From assembly GCA_015178975.1 (NCBI GenBank), contig WHVD01000255.1, positions 1 through 64,000 on the forward strand: a stretch of 64,000 nt of DNA. Reading direction: 5' to 3'. This document shows, piece after piece, positions 1-12,239 of the stretch. Every line of letters begins with the position of its first letter. The first letter of the stretch is position 1. Below the pieces are notes generated by a model. That model ran no database searches and was not told the DNA's origin. It was given only the letters and a program-made list of their open reading frames with translations. The position numbers and the translations under genes are program-made. Source of the stretch: Hysterangium stoloniferum (taxonomy: Eukaryota; Basidiomycota; Agaricomycetes; Hysterangiales; Hysterangiaceae).

Positions 1-178
1 CTTACATTCTAGTGTTCGATCGGCGTACTCTACTTCAAATAAACCAATACTGTGACGCTCGATCCGAATCAACCCTCACCTCATTGTGGTGTGGTTCGAC
101 CTGGGAAGTGTCTATGAGCGCCGTAATAGCCAAGTCAGCGATGTTATTGATGTGTATGTGAGAGCCAGTGACTTTTCC
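1..178 (+). pseudogene. Cyc8/Ssn6-like TPR fragment, cut by the window edge
   Basis: Cyc8/Ssn6 is the TPR subunit of the Tup1-Cyc8 corepressor. Reading the three forward frames in turn gives recognisable pieces of its TPR repeats (SIGVLYF, then VWFDLGS, then SDVIDVYVRAS), with stops and frame changes between them, so this is a pseudogene fragment. It is about 80% identical by eye to 38230-38420. Directly after the TPR piece the sequence becomes copia reverse transcriptase on the same strand. The left end is cut by the window, so upstream exons may lie outside it. Confidence 0.6.
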
Positions 179-1400
179 AGGCATGGAGGTCGAGCGAGAT
201 CGGACCTCATGCATAATTTCATTTTCGCAACGTACTTACGTTGACGACATTATAGCACGATTCGGTTTGCAAGATGCGAAACCGCTATCCACCCCGCTCA
301 ACCCCCACCAACACTTATCCATGACACAAATACCGAGCACGCCTCGACAGTACGAAGAGATACGTGACGTGCCCTATTGGGAATCGATGGGATCACTCGT
401 GTCCCCTGCACTCGGCACGCGCCATAACATGGCATTTGCAGTATCGCTGCTCTCGCAATTCATGCAGAACCCTGGACGACCTCATTGGGAAGCCCTCCAA
501 AGAGTTTTCTGGTACCTTCAGGCACTAAACAACTATACATCTTTGATTAGTACTTTGGGGGGAGGAGAAGGTGGGAGGTAAACGGTATAGAAGGCTATAC
601 CGACGCGGGCGGGCTTGGCTTCCCAGCAACAACGCCATCCACTCTCGGGCTAAAATCTTCACGATCGACGGGGTACCATGTCCTGGAGTTTCAAGAAACA
701 GCCAATTGTCGCATGATCAAGCATCAAAGCCGATTATATTGCAGCAAGCCACGGAACTAAGGAAGCATTGTGGATACGCGCGTTTGTTGTAGAAATTGCC
801 CACCCACTTACTTGACTACTCTCGCTTTATTGCAACAACCAATCGGCGATCGCCATGCACCACAATGATAATGTATTTTTATTCGGGACATCGTGTCTAA
901 ACAATGCGTGCATATTGGAGATGTCTCCACTAACGACGATCCAGCCGATCTCTTCACGAAAGCTCTCCCGCGCACGAAGATCGAATCTTTTGTTCGAAAT
1001 ATTGGATTTACCGAGAACGGTACTTGATGGACATAAATCGCCTCAGACACCGCTATGCCTTTGGGGACCTCAGAGATAAGGTTGCTGTTGCACTCAGTAT
1101 CGAATGAGGTACTGCGTGTATGGAAAAGGAGACACTACGTCACTCCAGTCGAAGGCACACTTCCCATCAACGCAACAGCTGCATATTCCCCTTTTTCGAA
1201 CGGATACATCGGAGTCATGCTAGATCTTGAGGACCATGCCCTGGCAACACCTTCGTCGCATGCGCAAACACCACACGCGGCAATCTGCTCGTAATCGTCG
1301 CTTGGTCAACTGCACCATTGTGAATACGCAGCGACGTCGCGTGAAACAAACTCTTCAGCGCTGCAAGGGTGCGCACGAGATTGTTGAACCTGCGGGTGAC
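176..1400 (+). mobile_element. Ty1/copia fossil: end of reverse transcriptase, RNase H and 3' end
   Basis: The frame at 168-581 carries the copia pattern GMEVERDRT, then YVDDI, FGLQDAKPLSTPL, and a block ending in SLLSQFMQNPGRPHWEA, which is the C-terminal part of copia reverse transcriptase running into RNase H. Decayed RNase H and the polyprotein tail (pattern ADLFTKALPRTK near 950) follow to about 1030, then non-coding 3' sequence. The element is broken, with roughly half a dozen breaks, and has no gag, protease or integrase here. It is fused upstream to a host TPR fragment. It looks old. Confidence 0.75.
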
Positions 1401-1419
1401 GGAGACGGACGGCGTGCGG

Positions 1420-2335
1420 GAAGTTGTGTAGGGAGGGACAAGGTACGGAGATAAACGGTAGAGAAAGCTATACCGACACGGCCTGGGCTTCACAGCAACA
1501 CCGCCATCACTCTCGGGCTAAATCGCCACGATCGACGGGGGCGCCGTGTCCTGGAGCTCCAAGAAACAGCCAATTGTCGCGTTATCAAGCACCAAAGCCG
1601 ACTATATGGCAGCAACCCACGGACCTAGGGAAGCATTGTGGATGCGCGCCTTTATTGCAGAAATTGCTCGCCCACTCACTTGACCATTCTTGCTTTATTG
1701 CAACAACCAATCGGCGATCGCTATCGCTAAAAATGATGAGTTCCATGCACGAATGGAACACATTGATATACGTTATCATTTTATGCGGGACATCGTGTCT
1801 AAATAATATTGCAGATGTCTCCACTAACGACAATCGAGCCGATCTCTCCATGATAGCTCTCCCGCACACGAAGGTTGAATCTTTTGCTTGAAAAATTGGA
1901 GTAACTGAGAACGGTACTTGATGGCCATAAATCGCCTCAGACGCCGCTGTGCCTTCGGGGCCTCAGAGATAAGGCTGCTGTCGCATTCAGTATCGAATGA
2001 GGTACTGCGTTTATGGAAAGGGAGATGCTATGTCACTCCAGTCGTGGCCACACTTCCCATCAACGCAACAGCTGCATATTCCCCCTTTTTCGGACGGATA
2101 CATCGGAGTCGCGCTACATCTTGAGAACCATACCTCTGTAACACCTTTGTCGCATGCGCAAACACCAAACGCGGCAACCTTGCTCGTAATTGTTGCCTGG
2201 TCAACTGCACCATTGTCAATGCGCAGCGACGTCGCGTGAAACAAACTCTTCAGCGCTGCAAGGGTGCGCATGAGATTGTTGAACCTGTGGTTGCTGGACA
2301 CGGACGGCGTGCGGGAAGCTGCTTAGAGGCTTGCG
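1420..2335 (+). mobile_element. Tandem second copy of the copia RNase H and 3' end
   Basis: This segment repeats the preceding one from the RNase H part onward: the block starting near 555 reappears near 1425, and both run to the same non-coding tail. The middle copy of the block (38.8-39.7 kb) has this part only once, so the doubling is private to the left locus. Broken fossil with several breaks; the frame at 1424-1891 is the longest surviving piece. Confidence 0.7.
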
Positions 2336-2975
2336 AGACGCAACAGTGAACTCAGCTCGTCGCGATCGCGCTCAGCGTGTTCTTGATTTTGGTTCTGCAG
2401 GTTAGTGACAGTAACCTGTACAGAAAGGCTCAGACTCAGGTTGCCCAACCATACTCGTAGAAGCGCTGGGTCCACCCACTGATTGCGACCCCGCTGCGAG
2501 TTTCTCCGCTGGCATGGGAAAAGGCTTTGCGTTCCGCTTCCAAGATCACTTAGCCGGAACCAGTTCGTGATAGTCTTGGCCGACAGGTAGAAGTGCCGTT
2601 TGTGGTGGGTGCGACGACAGGTCAAGGTGCAGCGGGGATGGCAGGTGACGATGTCGGGTTGATTTCTACTTCTTGTGCAGATCCCTCGTAAAATGAAGGA
2701 GTGATTTGCAGTAAAATGGTATTGGCCTGACGTTGGCGTTGGGGCATACACTGACCAACGCAAAGGCTCAGCATGCGAGCAGACATTCCCAGAATGACAT
2801 GTCCTCTTCAACCCACCATAACAAATTGATAAAAGGGTTACAAAATGCCTATGGTCAAATATCCAGTCGATCTTAGATTATGTAAGATGGGGTGGATTTT
2901 GGGTGCCTTGACACAAATACTGGTGTGATTAGAATCCGGGAGGGCGGCGGCAAATTCTCACAGTGGTAGTCATCG
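2336..2975. other. Non-coding tail; left part shared with 39690-39840
   Basis: Bases 2336-2490 are also present at about 39690-39840, marking the right limit of the duplicated Cyc8-copia block. The remainder is not repeated in the window. A minus-strand open frame of 162 codons (2323-2811) covers it. I recognise no domain in it, and its C-terminal third lies in the repeated tail, so I do not call a gene. Confidence 0.4.
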
Positions 2976-2979
2976 CAGT

Positions 2980-3093
2980 TCCAATAACACCAATACCATA
3001 ACTTCACCAATACCATAATACCATAACTTCAATACCATAACTTTACCAATACCATAACTTCACCAATACCATAACTTCACCAATACCATCTCT
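2980..3093 (+). repeat. Short tandem repeat, unit about CAATACCATAACTTCAC
   Basis: The phrase CAATACCATAACTT recurs about seven times with small length changes. It is an imperfect minisatellite in non-coding sequence just upstream of the dispersed repeat at 3120. Confidence 0.8.
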
Positions 3094-3119
3094 CTCTTTC
3101 TATCAACCACAATACCATC

Positions 3120-3740
3120 CCAAGCTAGACTTTCTTAGACGCAGATATTACACCTCTTTTCAATATGCGCGTGGTCCGTGGGGTTTGCAGCTGGACGCTA
3201 GATGTGTAGATGCAAATACGAAGGAATAAGACACTCCTCGAACACCTTTCCCGAGTTAGAACGGGTATTGGACCTCTTCCTCCTCCATGTTGATCGATGT
3301 TCGCGGAGAATACGATGACAGTGGTAACGCTATCTCCTTTTTTTTCTCTCTTTCCGTCTGCTCATAATCGTCGTCCCAGCTGTACGTGAGGTATATGTGC
3401 GAGTGCGGACTCCTCGACCATTCCATTCCACCCTGAGCACTTGGGTGTATCAGGGTACGCAGATGCACATAAGGTGTATGCGCGAGTTTTGGATCGTTTC
3501 ATCTCACCACTCCAGCGTACGATCTTGCCGCGACGTGGATTTACACCTCTTCCTCTGGCTAAGTCTGTCCTGGCTTGACACTCAAATGGTGGATGCGTCT
3601 GTTCAAAAAGCAGCGGCGTTGTCCTCTTTAACACCTTTTATTATTTCTATTTATTCTCAATTCTCTATTCTCCTCTCTTCTTTTAATCCCTTATTCTTAT
3701 CTCCCCGCTTTCTTTTTGGAATCCACCCAGAATCCTACTA
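3120..3740 (+). repeat. Dispersed repeat R1, copy 1
   Basis: Unclassified repeat whose start (AGCTAGACTTTCTTAGAC) and internal phrases (GGTATTGGACCTC; GTATATGTGCGAGT) recur at 7646-8340, with a short piece at 44715-44790. The unit contains its own internal near-repeats (GTGCGAGT followed by 'ctcctcgacca'). It has no coding signal. The copy at 7646 interrupts the regulator pseudogene relative to the right-flank copy, so R1 behaves like an insertion. Confidence 0.6.
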
Positions 3741-4100
3741 GCTTCCACCTTTCCGGATGAATGTGTATTCGCCTTACCCTCCTACCCACAAATCAAAACA
3801 ACAACCCAGCTGTCGGACCACGACGCTATCCTGTATTGTTGAAGGCTGAAAACCAAGTGTGAGGGAGGCGTTATTGGCTATGGTAAGTCTCTATTCCACC
3901 GTCCTGTCATCCGCTCTCCTCTCATAACCAACAACAACAATTCAACTTACTGACCGACTCCTCGTACAGTCCCGCAAAAAAAACGCCATATTATTGACCT
4001 CCTGGCATCCTACGAACTATCACCGTACGCTACAACTATCACGCTCGCAGGTGGAAATCTCCTTGAAGCGTTTGAGGGCGTGTTGCTCATCTCCATCTAC
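3741..4100 (+). other. Non-coding stretch before the regulator pseudogene
   Basis: Pyrimidine-rich sequence with no supported gene. The frames here are short and have no recognisable domain. Confidence 0.4.
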
Positions 4101-5680
4101 ACACGCTCCCCTCTCTACTTTCACGATGGGTTGCCTGCTCGGCTTAGTCTTGAAGAGGCATGTGTTCTCTCGAAACCCGGTTCGTCAACATCATCTTCAT
4201 CATCAACAGTCAAAAGTGAAGAAGGTTCCAAGTTCAGGCTGAAACACCACACCCCTCTACATATGACGAAGCCCCACCACAGGACCTGCATGCAATCTCG
4301 CACTAGGAAGGGCTTTAAACACGCGTGCTGCCCCGACAGCTATTTCTTTGACCGGAGTGGTGGATTAGGAGACTGCAGAGGAGTTGGTTGATATGTGAGT
4401 GGCTTGTGATTCTCTATGTCTTTTCGAGTTTGGTGTTGACTTTTTTGTTTTCCATTGGTGGTATATTTTTCAAATATGCCAGCTTGAGTAGTGTTTTTCC
4501 TTTTTGCTATTTACTAGCCCTTCGTATCCATCCCAGACCCCGTTCTCTATGCGGTCCAAAACGTCTAGAACGCGACCCGTTCATCTTCACTGTCGGTATG
4601 TAAGTCTTTTCCCACCTTTTTCCTTTCCAACATTCTTTATAATATAACTTGTACAAACACGCTAGCCCAACCCACAACCCTAGCAATCTCATCTTGCTAC
4701 CTACCCTGCCGCCTACAAAATCGGCATGCACTTCGCTAAACACGCAGCAGCAACAGCCTTCGTTGACTGAACGGCGTTGATATGGCTCAGGCGTATCTGC
4801 TCATGAGTGTTTATAGTCTTCCTACGAGGAGGTGGGAGGAGGATAGGTGTTGGTTTTATGGGGGGTTGGCTAGTCGGTTAGTCGACCTTTGTTTTATTTT
4901 CCTTGCTTTCATTTCTTTCCTCCTCTTCCTCACCTTGCTCGGGATGTTGATGCCTTTGGTGCAAAGTCAGGATAAAAAGAGACCTAAATCGAACTTCTCG
5001 GCCTTCCCGAGTACAGCGCCCCTCTCAGAGCAATACGAGCGCAAAAGGTTAAACTGTGCGCGGACGTGAATAAGCTGTTCAAATGTCGAACGGTCGCAGT
5101 GGGGGGGAAACCGGCGGGTATGCAGGATGACGAGGCGATTAGAGGTGCAAAGGCTTGGTATCAGGAGAGCAAGTAAGCATAGTCTTGAATAGCGTTGGAT
5201 CTTTGCTGATGTGGTGGTGTATTCTAGATACAACCACCCCTACAATGTCCATTTAGTTGCGAATACGGAGCAGTTGAAGAACTTGTCGAGGTTCCATGAG
5301 AGCACTCATACGCTAAAGACACGTGGAAACTATATGCCGAATTCCTGCACGGGCAACTAAGACTCGTAACCGTCACAGTACGTTTTGTACATCTCATTCA
5401 AAAGTAACAACAACAACAACAACAACATCCCACGACATGGATACATCGTAACAAGGCCTTGCATTTCCCTCAACCAACGGCCATATCTCCCCGGTCTCCG
5501 ACGTCGCACAACTACCCCATACGCCCACCCCTCAACCGTAAGTATAGTCGTCTGTTCCCACCCCAAACGCAGAGCAATATGGGTTCCATGGATGGCAGGA
5601 CTTCCGGACTGAACTAAAACAGGTTCGACGAGGGGTTCGGCGTTCGTGACAGCCGCGGCCGCGGGAGGTAATGACAAGTG
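4100..5680 (+). pseudogene. Zn2Cys6 fungal transcription factor, C-terminal half, decayed
   Basis: The family are nuclear regulators with an N-terminal zinc cluster and a fungal-specific regulatory domain. In pieces across forward frames one reads a Pro/Ser linker (SLEEACVLSKP), a stretch matching 'DPVL.AV', then AQAYLLMSVYSLPTRRWEED followed by RCWFYGGLASRL, which is the signature core of the regulatory domain, then YERKRLNCART and, after a GT..AG intron near 5175-5226, YNHPYNVHLVANTEQLKNL. Frame changes and stops separate these pieces. The same order continues at 60840-62280. The zinc-cluster half is not upstream but downstream (5665-8740), as if two partial tandem copies sit side by side. 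Confidence 0.65.
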
Positions 5681-7645
5681 AGAAAAGTTTCTCAGACAGA
5701 CTGGAGCACAAAGAGGTATTCAAACAGATGGCCATGGTACAGGCATCAAGACGAGATGTCCACTTTGATGAAATAATCGGACGACGTCGCAGCTATCCTA
5801 TACGAGCAGGAGCGATGATCCATGTTATGCTTCGCGCTTTTGGAAGACGTTACGCTAATTGTTTGTGTGCCAATGTCCCGTCTGAATAGATGTCAGCCAG
5901 ACGGTCATGCCGTCAAGCCTGCTTCAGCCGGTCTTAGGCCATGGATCTCCCTCTTAACCCATTACTCGACAACCCAGACTCCTTTGAAACCCATAGGATT
6001 TTCCTCCTTGCAGCTATTCGTACTCCCTTGTGCACCATACTCCCCCGGAGTGTCGTATGGATTATGAGAATCAACTGTAATCCACACGTTCAATGATTGG
6101 TCTTCGATAGGCTGGTTTCAAGTCGCACGCCGCTTTCTACAGTTGCAAGCCCATGCTGAACTTCAGCACTACCAAGCATGCGCTCCTGCCTTCACTCATT
6201 CCCTCATCCCAGATGATAATGAAGACCTCTTTTCCTTTAGCAAATACATACTGTCGCCGCAGGCTCAGAATCAGATCCAAACATCAAATCCGAATCAAGC
6301 TCCAGCTGCCATTCCCTGTCTAGATACTAGCAGCGGTATTGACATGAACATCTCCATAGCCTTCAATACTAGCAACAACATGCCCATCAATACCCTATCT
6401 CATCACCTTTGACATGCCGTCCTTCACTGGACTCTGTGAATTTAGAGGCTATGCATCAACGACGAGCGCAAGTGTCAGTGTTAGCCCTCCAGAAATCGTG
6501 AGAGGGTTTATGTTTGGCGCGAAGGGGTGGAGGTGAGGGGACATTGGGATCCGGAGGCGGGGACTTTATGTTTGCAGCAGGAGCAGGGGCGGGAGGGCCA
6601 GGGTCGAATGGGATATCCCTCACGGGATTGGCCCCAGTCTTGGGGTTGGGTGGATCGATGTCAACTCCGTATCCGCATAGCGTTTCAGGTATCGTTGGGG
6701 GCAGGGGCGAAGCAGGCGGCACGGGTCCGACCACAGTAGTCGCAGCTATCCCCACAATCGCAATCCCAGTGTAGTCAGCTCCACAATCGAAGTTCCAGCG
6801 CCGCACTGCAACACCAACTACACGCCAAATCCTGATCCCATTCACAACCCCACTTCAAGCGACGACGACAACAACATATCAGTCACACGACACCTTGGCA
6901 AAACTCCCAAACCCTCGCACTTGCAGTCGCAATCACATACTCAATCACAACCACAACCACAATCGCGACCCGGACTGGTCCGTTTGCTCTCTACGCCTGC
7001 ACAGATTGCGGCTGAAGGGCACAAACTGATGCTGGGCAAGACGCCCAGGCGCAACGGCAGAGTCAAGCGGGGAAACATGAACAAAAGCAATAACCACATC
7101 GTCGTCAATCGCTAGGTGCTGGTGTAAAGAGGATTGTGCCTGCGCCTGCATTAAGGCAAGGTAGTAGTAGAAGTGAGAGCAGGAGCCGGGGTGGACAGGT
7201 GGGTTGCATGCACATTCAGATGCAGAGATTAGGAAGCTCACTGTGGACTATGTTGTTTGTGTTTGTGTCTGCAGGGGCAGATGCACGTTCAGGTCCAGGG
7301 TGGATGGGCGTGTATGCAGCCTCAGACTCGTCCTTTCGGTCCCATTTCAACTTACTGCAATTTCGTCGCTGCCCACTTCTTTCGATTCCGCCGGTCAACA
7401 TCTTCCGCCGTCCGTCCCTTCGTGCATATCCTATCTTGCCGTATTCTTCTCCAGCGCCATCGTACCACTGTTTCTAGCCCGCTCATCCCGCCACCACTTC
7501 CGCACTATCCACCCAAACACACTATTCTCACTCCACCAGCAATCGCTAGGCTATCTCTTCTCAAATTTCAATTATTCATCTGCAGTGTCTCTTTCCATCA
7601 ACCACGATCCCACCTTGGCCCCACCCCTTGATCATCCCATCCCGA

Positions 7646-8340
7646 GCTAGACTTTCTTAGACACAGGATATTACACCTCGTTTCAATTTGCGTGTACTCC
7701 GCGGGTTTTTGCAACTGCACTCTAGATATGTAGATGCAAATGCGAACGAATGAGGTACTCCTCGACTATTCTATTCCAATCCGGGTTAGAACGCGGGTAT
7801 TGGACCTCTTTGCCCGCTGTCTGTCTTTATCTTTGCTTAGGGAGGATATGATGGGGGTGGTCACACAATGTCCTTTCTTTCCCTCTCTTTTCCATCTGGG
7901 CGTATCGGTGTGAGTGCCAACTCCTCTCGACCATTTTATATCCCGAGCTAGACCGCTCCATTTCACCTCTTCGTCCTGTATGTCTGTCTATTCTGACTGG
8001 GCACCCGGGAGGGTGGATACCGATCGAAGAATGATCGTGATGGAATGGCACGGGAGTGAAAGTACCATGTTCTTCCTTTCCCTCTCTTTCCCAACTCGTG
8101 TGTATCGGGGTTCGCAGCCGCGCATGAAGTGTATGTGCGAGTTTTGGACTCCTCTATCATTCTATCACACCCCGTCACTCCTAGCGAACCGCGACCCGAA
8201 TATTACACCGTTTTGCTGTCCAAGTCTGTCCTAGCTTGACACTCGAGAGGTGGATGCGCCAGTTGAATCACCCACCGCCTACGCCATGATCGAAGCAGAG
8301 GCGTTATTCTCTTTAAAACAAGCATAGCAGATCATCACAC
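7646..8340 (+). repeat. Dispersed repeat R1, copy 2, inside the regulator pseudogene
   Basis: Similar to 3120-3740 from the shared start AGCTAGACTTTCTTAGAC. It contains a further partial internal duplication (GTGTATCGGG phrases near 7900 and 8100). It is absent from the paralogous place at about 60548. Confidence 0.6.
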
Positions 8341-8770
8341 GAGCAAGAATTCAACGGAAGCTTGAAGCCGGACAGCAGGTCTGGAATTAGATGCTAATGG
8401 GAGTGGCAGCGGATCAGCAGTGGGGGCTGTGTTGAGATGAATTGAGACAGCAGCGTCGATAGCGCTTAAGAAAGGCGGGGTGAAGACGAAGAATGCGGGT
8501 AGTGGTGCGGCCTCGATGCGTGGGGGGAGATGGTGCGTGAAAAGAGCGAAGACGGCGATAGTGATGATGGGTGGAGACAGGGAGAGGAGTAACGAGGAGG
8601 TGCCTTGGGATGAAGGGTTAGAGAGGGAGTGAAGAGAGGTTGTAGGTGATGAGGACGGAGTGCCAGGAACAGAAACAAAACACCGCGCTGGAGATTGACA
8701 AAATCATCTTGCTTGTACTATATAACCTCTTCCCTCCACCGCTTATTCCCCCACCCGTACATCCAGCCGT

Positions 8771-8809
8771 GGAGACAACCTGTCTATTAGCGACACAGGT
8801 TGTTGTCTC
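8771..8809. repeat. Short inverted repeat / hairpin
   Basis: GAGACAACCTGT is followed 12 bases later by ACAGGTTGTTGTCTC, an imperfect 12-bp stem. It lies at the place where similarity between the left and right regulator pseudogenes ends. Confidence 0.6.
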
Positions 8810-9039
8810 TCCCTCCAGGCATGGGTCCATTCCCTTACACGAGGGTTGACCATAGATTTGGGTTGCGGTATGTTATTCTTCTGCTGTGCTTCGAGGAGTT
8901 GATGCTGCATAGTCTCAAACTGCTCCATATGCAAGTCCCATGTCACTTGGACGCCTTGAAGAGCACTATCACGAACGGCAGCCATTGTAGTCGTCAAAAA
9001 CTCTGTGGATACTTGCATTGGATAATCCTGAGCATCCAT
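8800..9039 (-). CDS. Small hypothetical frame, possible gene remnant
   Basis: The minus-strand frame opens with MDAQDYPMQVSTEF and carries a Gln/Glu-rich stretch (MEQFETMQHQLLEAQQ) that could form a coiled coil. I do not recognise a family. It ends where the regulator-like sequence begins, so it may be a truncated N-terminus. No paralogue was found at the right flank. Confidence 0.25.
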
Positions 9040-9139
9040 AGTGGGTGACGTTTGTAGGTGACAACTAACTCATTGGAGACGTGTATCCATATGTACCTAG
9101 TAACACTTACTTATATGGTTCGAATTAATTGCAGCTCGC

Positions 9140-9480
9140 TCGCATACCGATCTGAATCACGGGAAAAAAACGAAACCATATGGTAGGCTGTGTCATCAAT
9201 GGTACACCCTGAACAGTCCCAAATTCTGTTTATTTCACCATAAACTGTAACTATGTTATGGGTACTTGCTTCGGTTCGCCAATGGACTTTACCACAGCAC
9301 ATATCTGCTAGCATGCTTACAGCTCCAGCTTGTGCATGGCTTTCAGTATTTCCTGGCTCATAATAAGCTTGAGAGAATCCAAAAATCGTCATTTGAAGGT
9401 GCATCCTCTCGGCAAGCTTTTGGAGTTCTCGTGCGCTCCTTCTAATTGAGTGAGATCAAATCAGCTGACCGCCTTTGCTT
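9140..9480. repeat. Duplicated host segment C, left copy
   Basis: About 340 bp closely similar and in the same orientation to 63720-63990 at the right edge. It sits directly upstream of the F-box gene, so it probably includes that gene's promoter region. A minus-strand frame (9111-9404) runs through it but has no recognised domain. Confidence 0.7.
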
Positions 9481-9562
9481 GAAGCCTTTACATAATCATG
9501 TTATAATACGGGATCTCGGAGGCGATATGTATTCGCTGTGCTAGCACGTTGTTTTGCCCCCC

Positions 9563-11307
9563 ATGTCTGTAACATGTCCATCCACAGAACCAGCAGTTCC
9601 CGCGTTCAACCAACCGCTTTTCACTTGTCCCGTAGAAGTTCTCGTTATGATCATCTCTCACATCGAGGATCGTTGTGATCTCATGAGTATGGCACAAGTA
9701 TCGGAGGATTTCCACCGCATAATCGTTTCGGAGTGGCTCAACTATATCCACATCCGGTGCGACCCTCTCCGAATCGACATATGGCAACGGATTGCTTCTA
9801 ATCCTCATCTCGCTGCAAGAACTCGGTCACTCGAAATAATTAACGAGTCGGTTGGGCCTGGGGAGTACAACTGGAGCGCCTGTAAAGCCACTCCATACTG
9901 CAACGATTCTGAGCACTGTAGATGTAACACATCCTTCCCCTCTATTATCCCATCTTTCTCACCACCATATATCGATCCATTCGTTACACGAGAGGCCTTC
10001 GAGAAGAGTGTGTTGGTGCTCGGTGACGCCTTAAAGCATATGACACGTCTGCGCTGTTTTCGATGGGGTTTACAGCTACCCGTTGGATATGCCCTCGAAT
10101 CTCTGTTAAAGAGCTTTGGGAAACGAAACGATATGGATGAATTTTATTTAAACTTAGGGCACCACGACTCGCGAGCTATTTCATTCGAAGACGACGATTT
10201 AACGGAGCCTGTGTATCTCCCCCTTATTTCCCCAGTAAGCCTGCCATAATCTGTTCACCTTGTCGTAAATTATTTTACATAATCAGTTAGGAAAATTTCC
10301 CAATATTACGACATTCTGCCTAACCATCGATCAGGTCCCTTGGCACCATGAAGCTGATAGTCTCGTCGATTGGATAGTCCAATTTACAGCATTGAAGCAT
10401 CTACAGCTAATTTTTGAGCCAAAACCGGACAACTTTGACGTTTTGGTTATCTGGCAACGTGCATATTGGCCTTCTTTGGTTGAATTAACACTCGAAGCGG
10501 ATATCAAATTATTCCCGGAATTCCCAGATGATGGTTCCCCATTTGGCCGCCCCTATTTCCACAACCCATGCGAAGAGAGCCCCTTCTCAACCTTCCTCCA
10601 CAAGCATCAAACTATCGAACGGTTACGAATTCGCACTCGGAACAACTACTCAGGTTTCATCCAGCCACAGACCCTGTCTCGACTTCGTTCCCTAGTACTT
10701 GGCTTCGAATCCCGTGTCAGCCCTTTCGACAACGGGTTTCCCTTGGACATTGCTCAGCAAATAGAATACTTGGAATGTTCAATCTCAGCGGCATCCCTGC
10801 CCACCCTCCTAGCAATGACTTCATTACGTGTCTTCAATGCCCTTTCTATGGATTTGGAGGTATTCGAACGTTTTGTTGAGGCTGCCCCACACATCCAACA
10901 CCTTCAGATTCCTTACGCGAAGTGGTACGCCCCTGCCCTTATTGAACCAGTACGTCCACTTCAAGGCATTGAGATCACGTATAATAATATTAACTTTGAT
11001 GTTATAGTCTCACTTGGCAGATAGAGTAGTCAGCTGTCTTCTCAAGCTGAACCACCTCGTTCAGTTGGAGGCGAATTTCACCGTGAATGGGGAATGTGGT
11101 CTATTTCAAGTGCAATACCTCATCAATAAAATAATGGGACACAAATCCCTTGTGTATATCGACTCTTTGACCCGGGAGCAGTGGACATTGGCGCTCAAGG
11201 AGTCCGCCCTCGGAGACAGATTCCTGATTTTCTTACCCTGTAGCACTCTCCCGGACATACGGGAATGCGCAGGTTTCTACATTAAGAACTGTGAGACATA
11301 CGTATAA
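9563..11307 (+). CDS. F-box protein, three exons, intact
   Basis: Predicted substrate receptor of an SCF ubiquitin ligase. Exons 9563-10234, 10287-10949 and 11008-11307 are joined by phase-0 introns of 52 and 58 bp (GTAAGC..CAG and GTACGT..TAG) and give 544 aa. Residues about 17-62 fit an F-box: LFTCPVEVLVMIISHIEDR, then LMSMAQVSEDFHRI. The rest has a leucine-rich pattern (ALKHLQLIF, SLVELTLEADIK, HIQHLQIPYAKW) like the LRR-type target-binding parts of fungal F-box proteins; the partner cannot be told. ATG 9563 is the first in frame; an upstream TTG is in frame but an unlikely start. An AATAAA-like signal (CAATAAATT) lies about 30 bp after the stop. The upstream 400 bp are duplicated at the right edge of the window. 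Confidence 0.85.
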
Positions 11308-11350
11308 ACTCTGTCGTCATTCATATCTATACCAAGCAATAAATTGATTT

Positions 11351-11665
11351 TTAACCCAATGCTTGACTCTTGAGCAGCTCAGTTGCGCGTTTGCTCATGG
11401 TTCCCACTGCAATGAAAATGGGGTTCCCCCTTGTGAGGTGAATTAAAATATCTGATCCATGGACTCGGTAAGGTCGCAATCCGCCGTCTGTGCATACTTT
11501 TATCTCAGACCTAAGCCTTTGAAATTCTCTTGTCGGGCAAAGCACTCTACGTGAGTTGTGACTAAGCCAGGTTGGTAGGATCATGACTGCCAAACCTCGA
11601 TGGCGATGATCACAACTCTGAATATGGCACCCCGGCGGTCTGAGTACATGCCTCTCTATACACAC
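11351..11665 (-). CDS. Hypothetical protein, C-terminal part, convergent with the F-box gene
   Basis: A minus-strand frame of 104 codons ends 43 bp from the F-box stop codon. Its tail (IKVCTDGGLRPYRVHGSDI, then IHLTRGNPIFIAVGTMS) has ordinary protein composition and could be the last exon of a gene transcribed toward the F-box gene. I do not recognise a family. The region 11665-12065 to its right shows no convincing earlier exon, so it may be a remnant. Confidence 0.3.
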   Translation of the reverse strand: MCIERHVLRPPGCHIQSCDHRHRGLAVMILPTWLSHNSRRVLCPTREFQRLRSEIKVCTDGGLRPYRVHGSDILIHLTRGNPIFIAVGTMSKRATELLKSQALG

Positions 11666-11699
11666 AATTGCAGTACGTGTTCACAGACTAGCAAGTAAG

Positions 11700-12239
11700 C
11701 AAAGACCCTCTGTATCAAGCTCGAAATCAGGTCTCTAGATCTAGATACAGGTGACCGTGAGCTTCGAATACAATACTTTGATTTTGGACATTTTATTTTC
11801 TATACCAATAGCCATTGCTAGGACGAGCAGAAAAATAAACGAGCAGAGGATATGCAAGGATTAGTACAGCTTGTGAGATAAGGTTTTGATTCACTTTCTT
11901 TTCGTTTTCCATATTTCGTGTATTTTTCTTGCGGGCCCGAGCATGCATACAGCACATTGACAATGGTCGACAATAATGCAGCATTGTCCTCTCATTGCTG
12001 TACGATACTAATAAGTCTAAATCCGATCCAGGTAAGCATACAACTTGATAATTAAAATTCAACAAGAATCATTCCAAAACCGCGACTGAACGCCCACCAT
12101 CCCTCCCAGGGTGGCGATGGTATTCACATTCAGTCTTCATGATATCGGGGATCGTTAAAGCGCGGGGAGGGGGAAAATGAGTACTTATCCGGACGGGAGG
12201 CTGTGAGAGGTGATCTGGGGAGTCAGGGATGTGGGGTAT
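11700..12239. other. Intergenic, no supported feature
   Basis: AT-rich sequence. The minus-strand frame 11793-12065 is low in complexity and has no recognised domain. Confidence 0.4.

Larger units (their letters stand above)
5665..8830 (+). pseudogene. Zn2Cys6 fungal transcription factor, N-terminal half, decayed and interrupted
   Basis: Matches 58718-60835 along its length: the segment at 5671-5889, a Ser/Asn/Gln-rich part near 6143-6412, Gly/Pro-rich frames near 6514-6774 and a Gln/Ser tract near 6921-7000. Around 7200-7320 a decayed zinc cluster can be seen: cysteine-bearing GCMH, an intron-like gap ending in TCTGCAG, then RCTFRSRVDGRVC. Relative to the right-flank copy about 950 bp (7527-8490) are extra and consist largely of repeat R1. 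A frame reading ECQEQKQNTALEIDKI near 8655 shows where the linker to the missing regulatory half begins. It is broken by many small changes. Confidence 0.6.

Noticed and set aside
5385-5677. Possible small genes around the AAC repeat
   Set aside because: The poly-Asn and poly-Leu stretches come from the trinucleotide repeat inside the regulator pseudogene.
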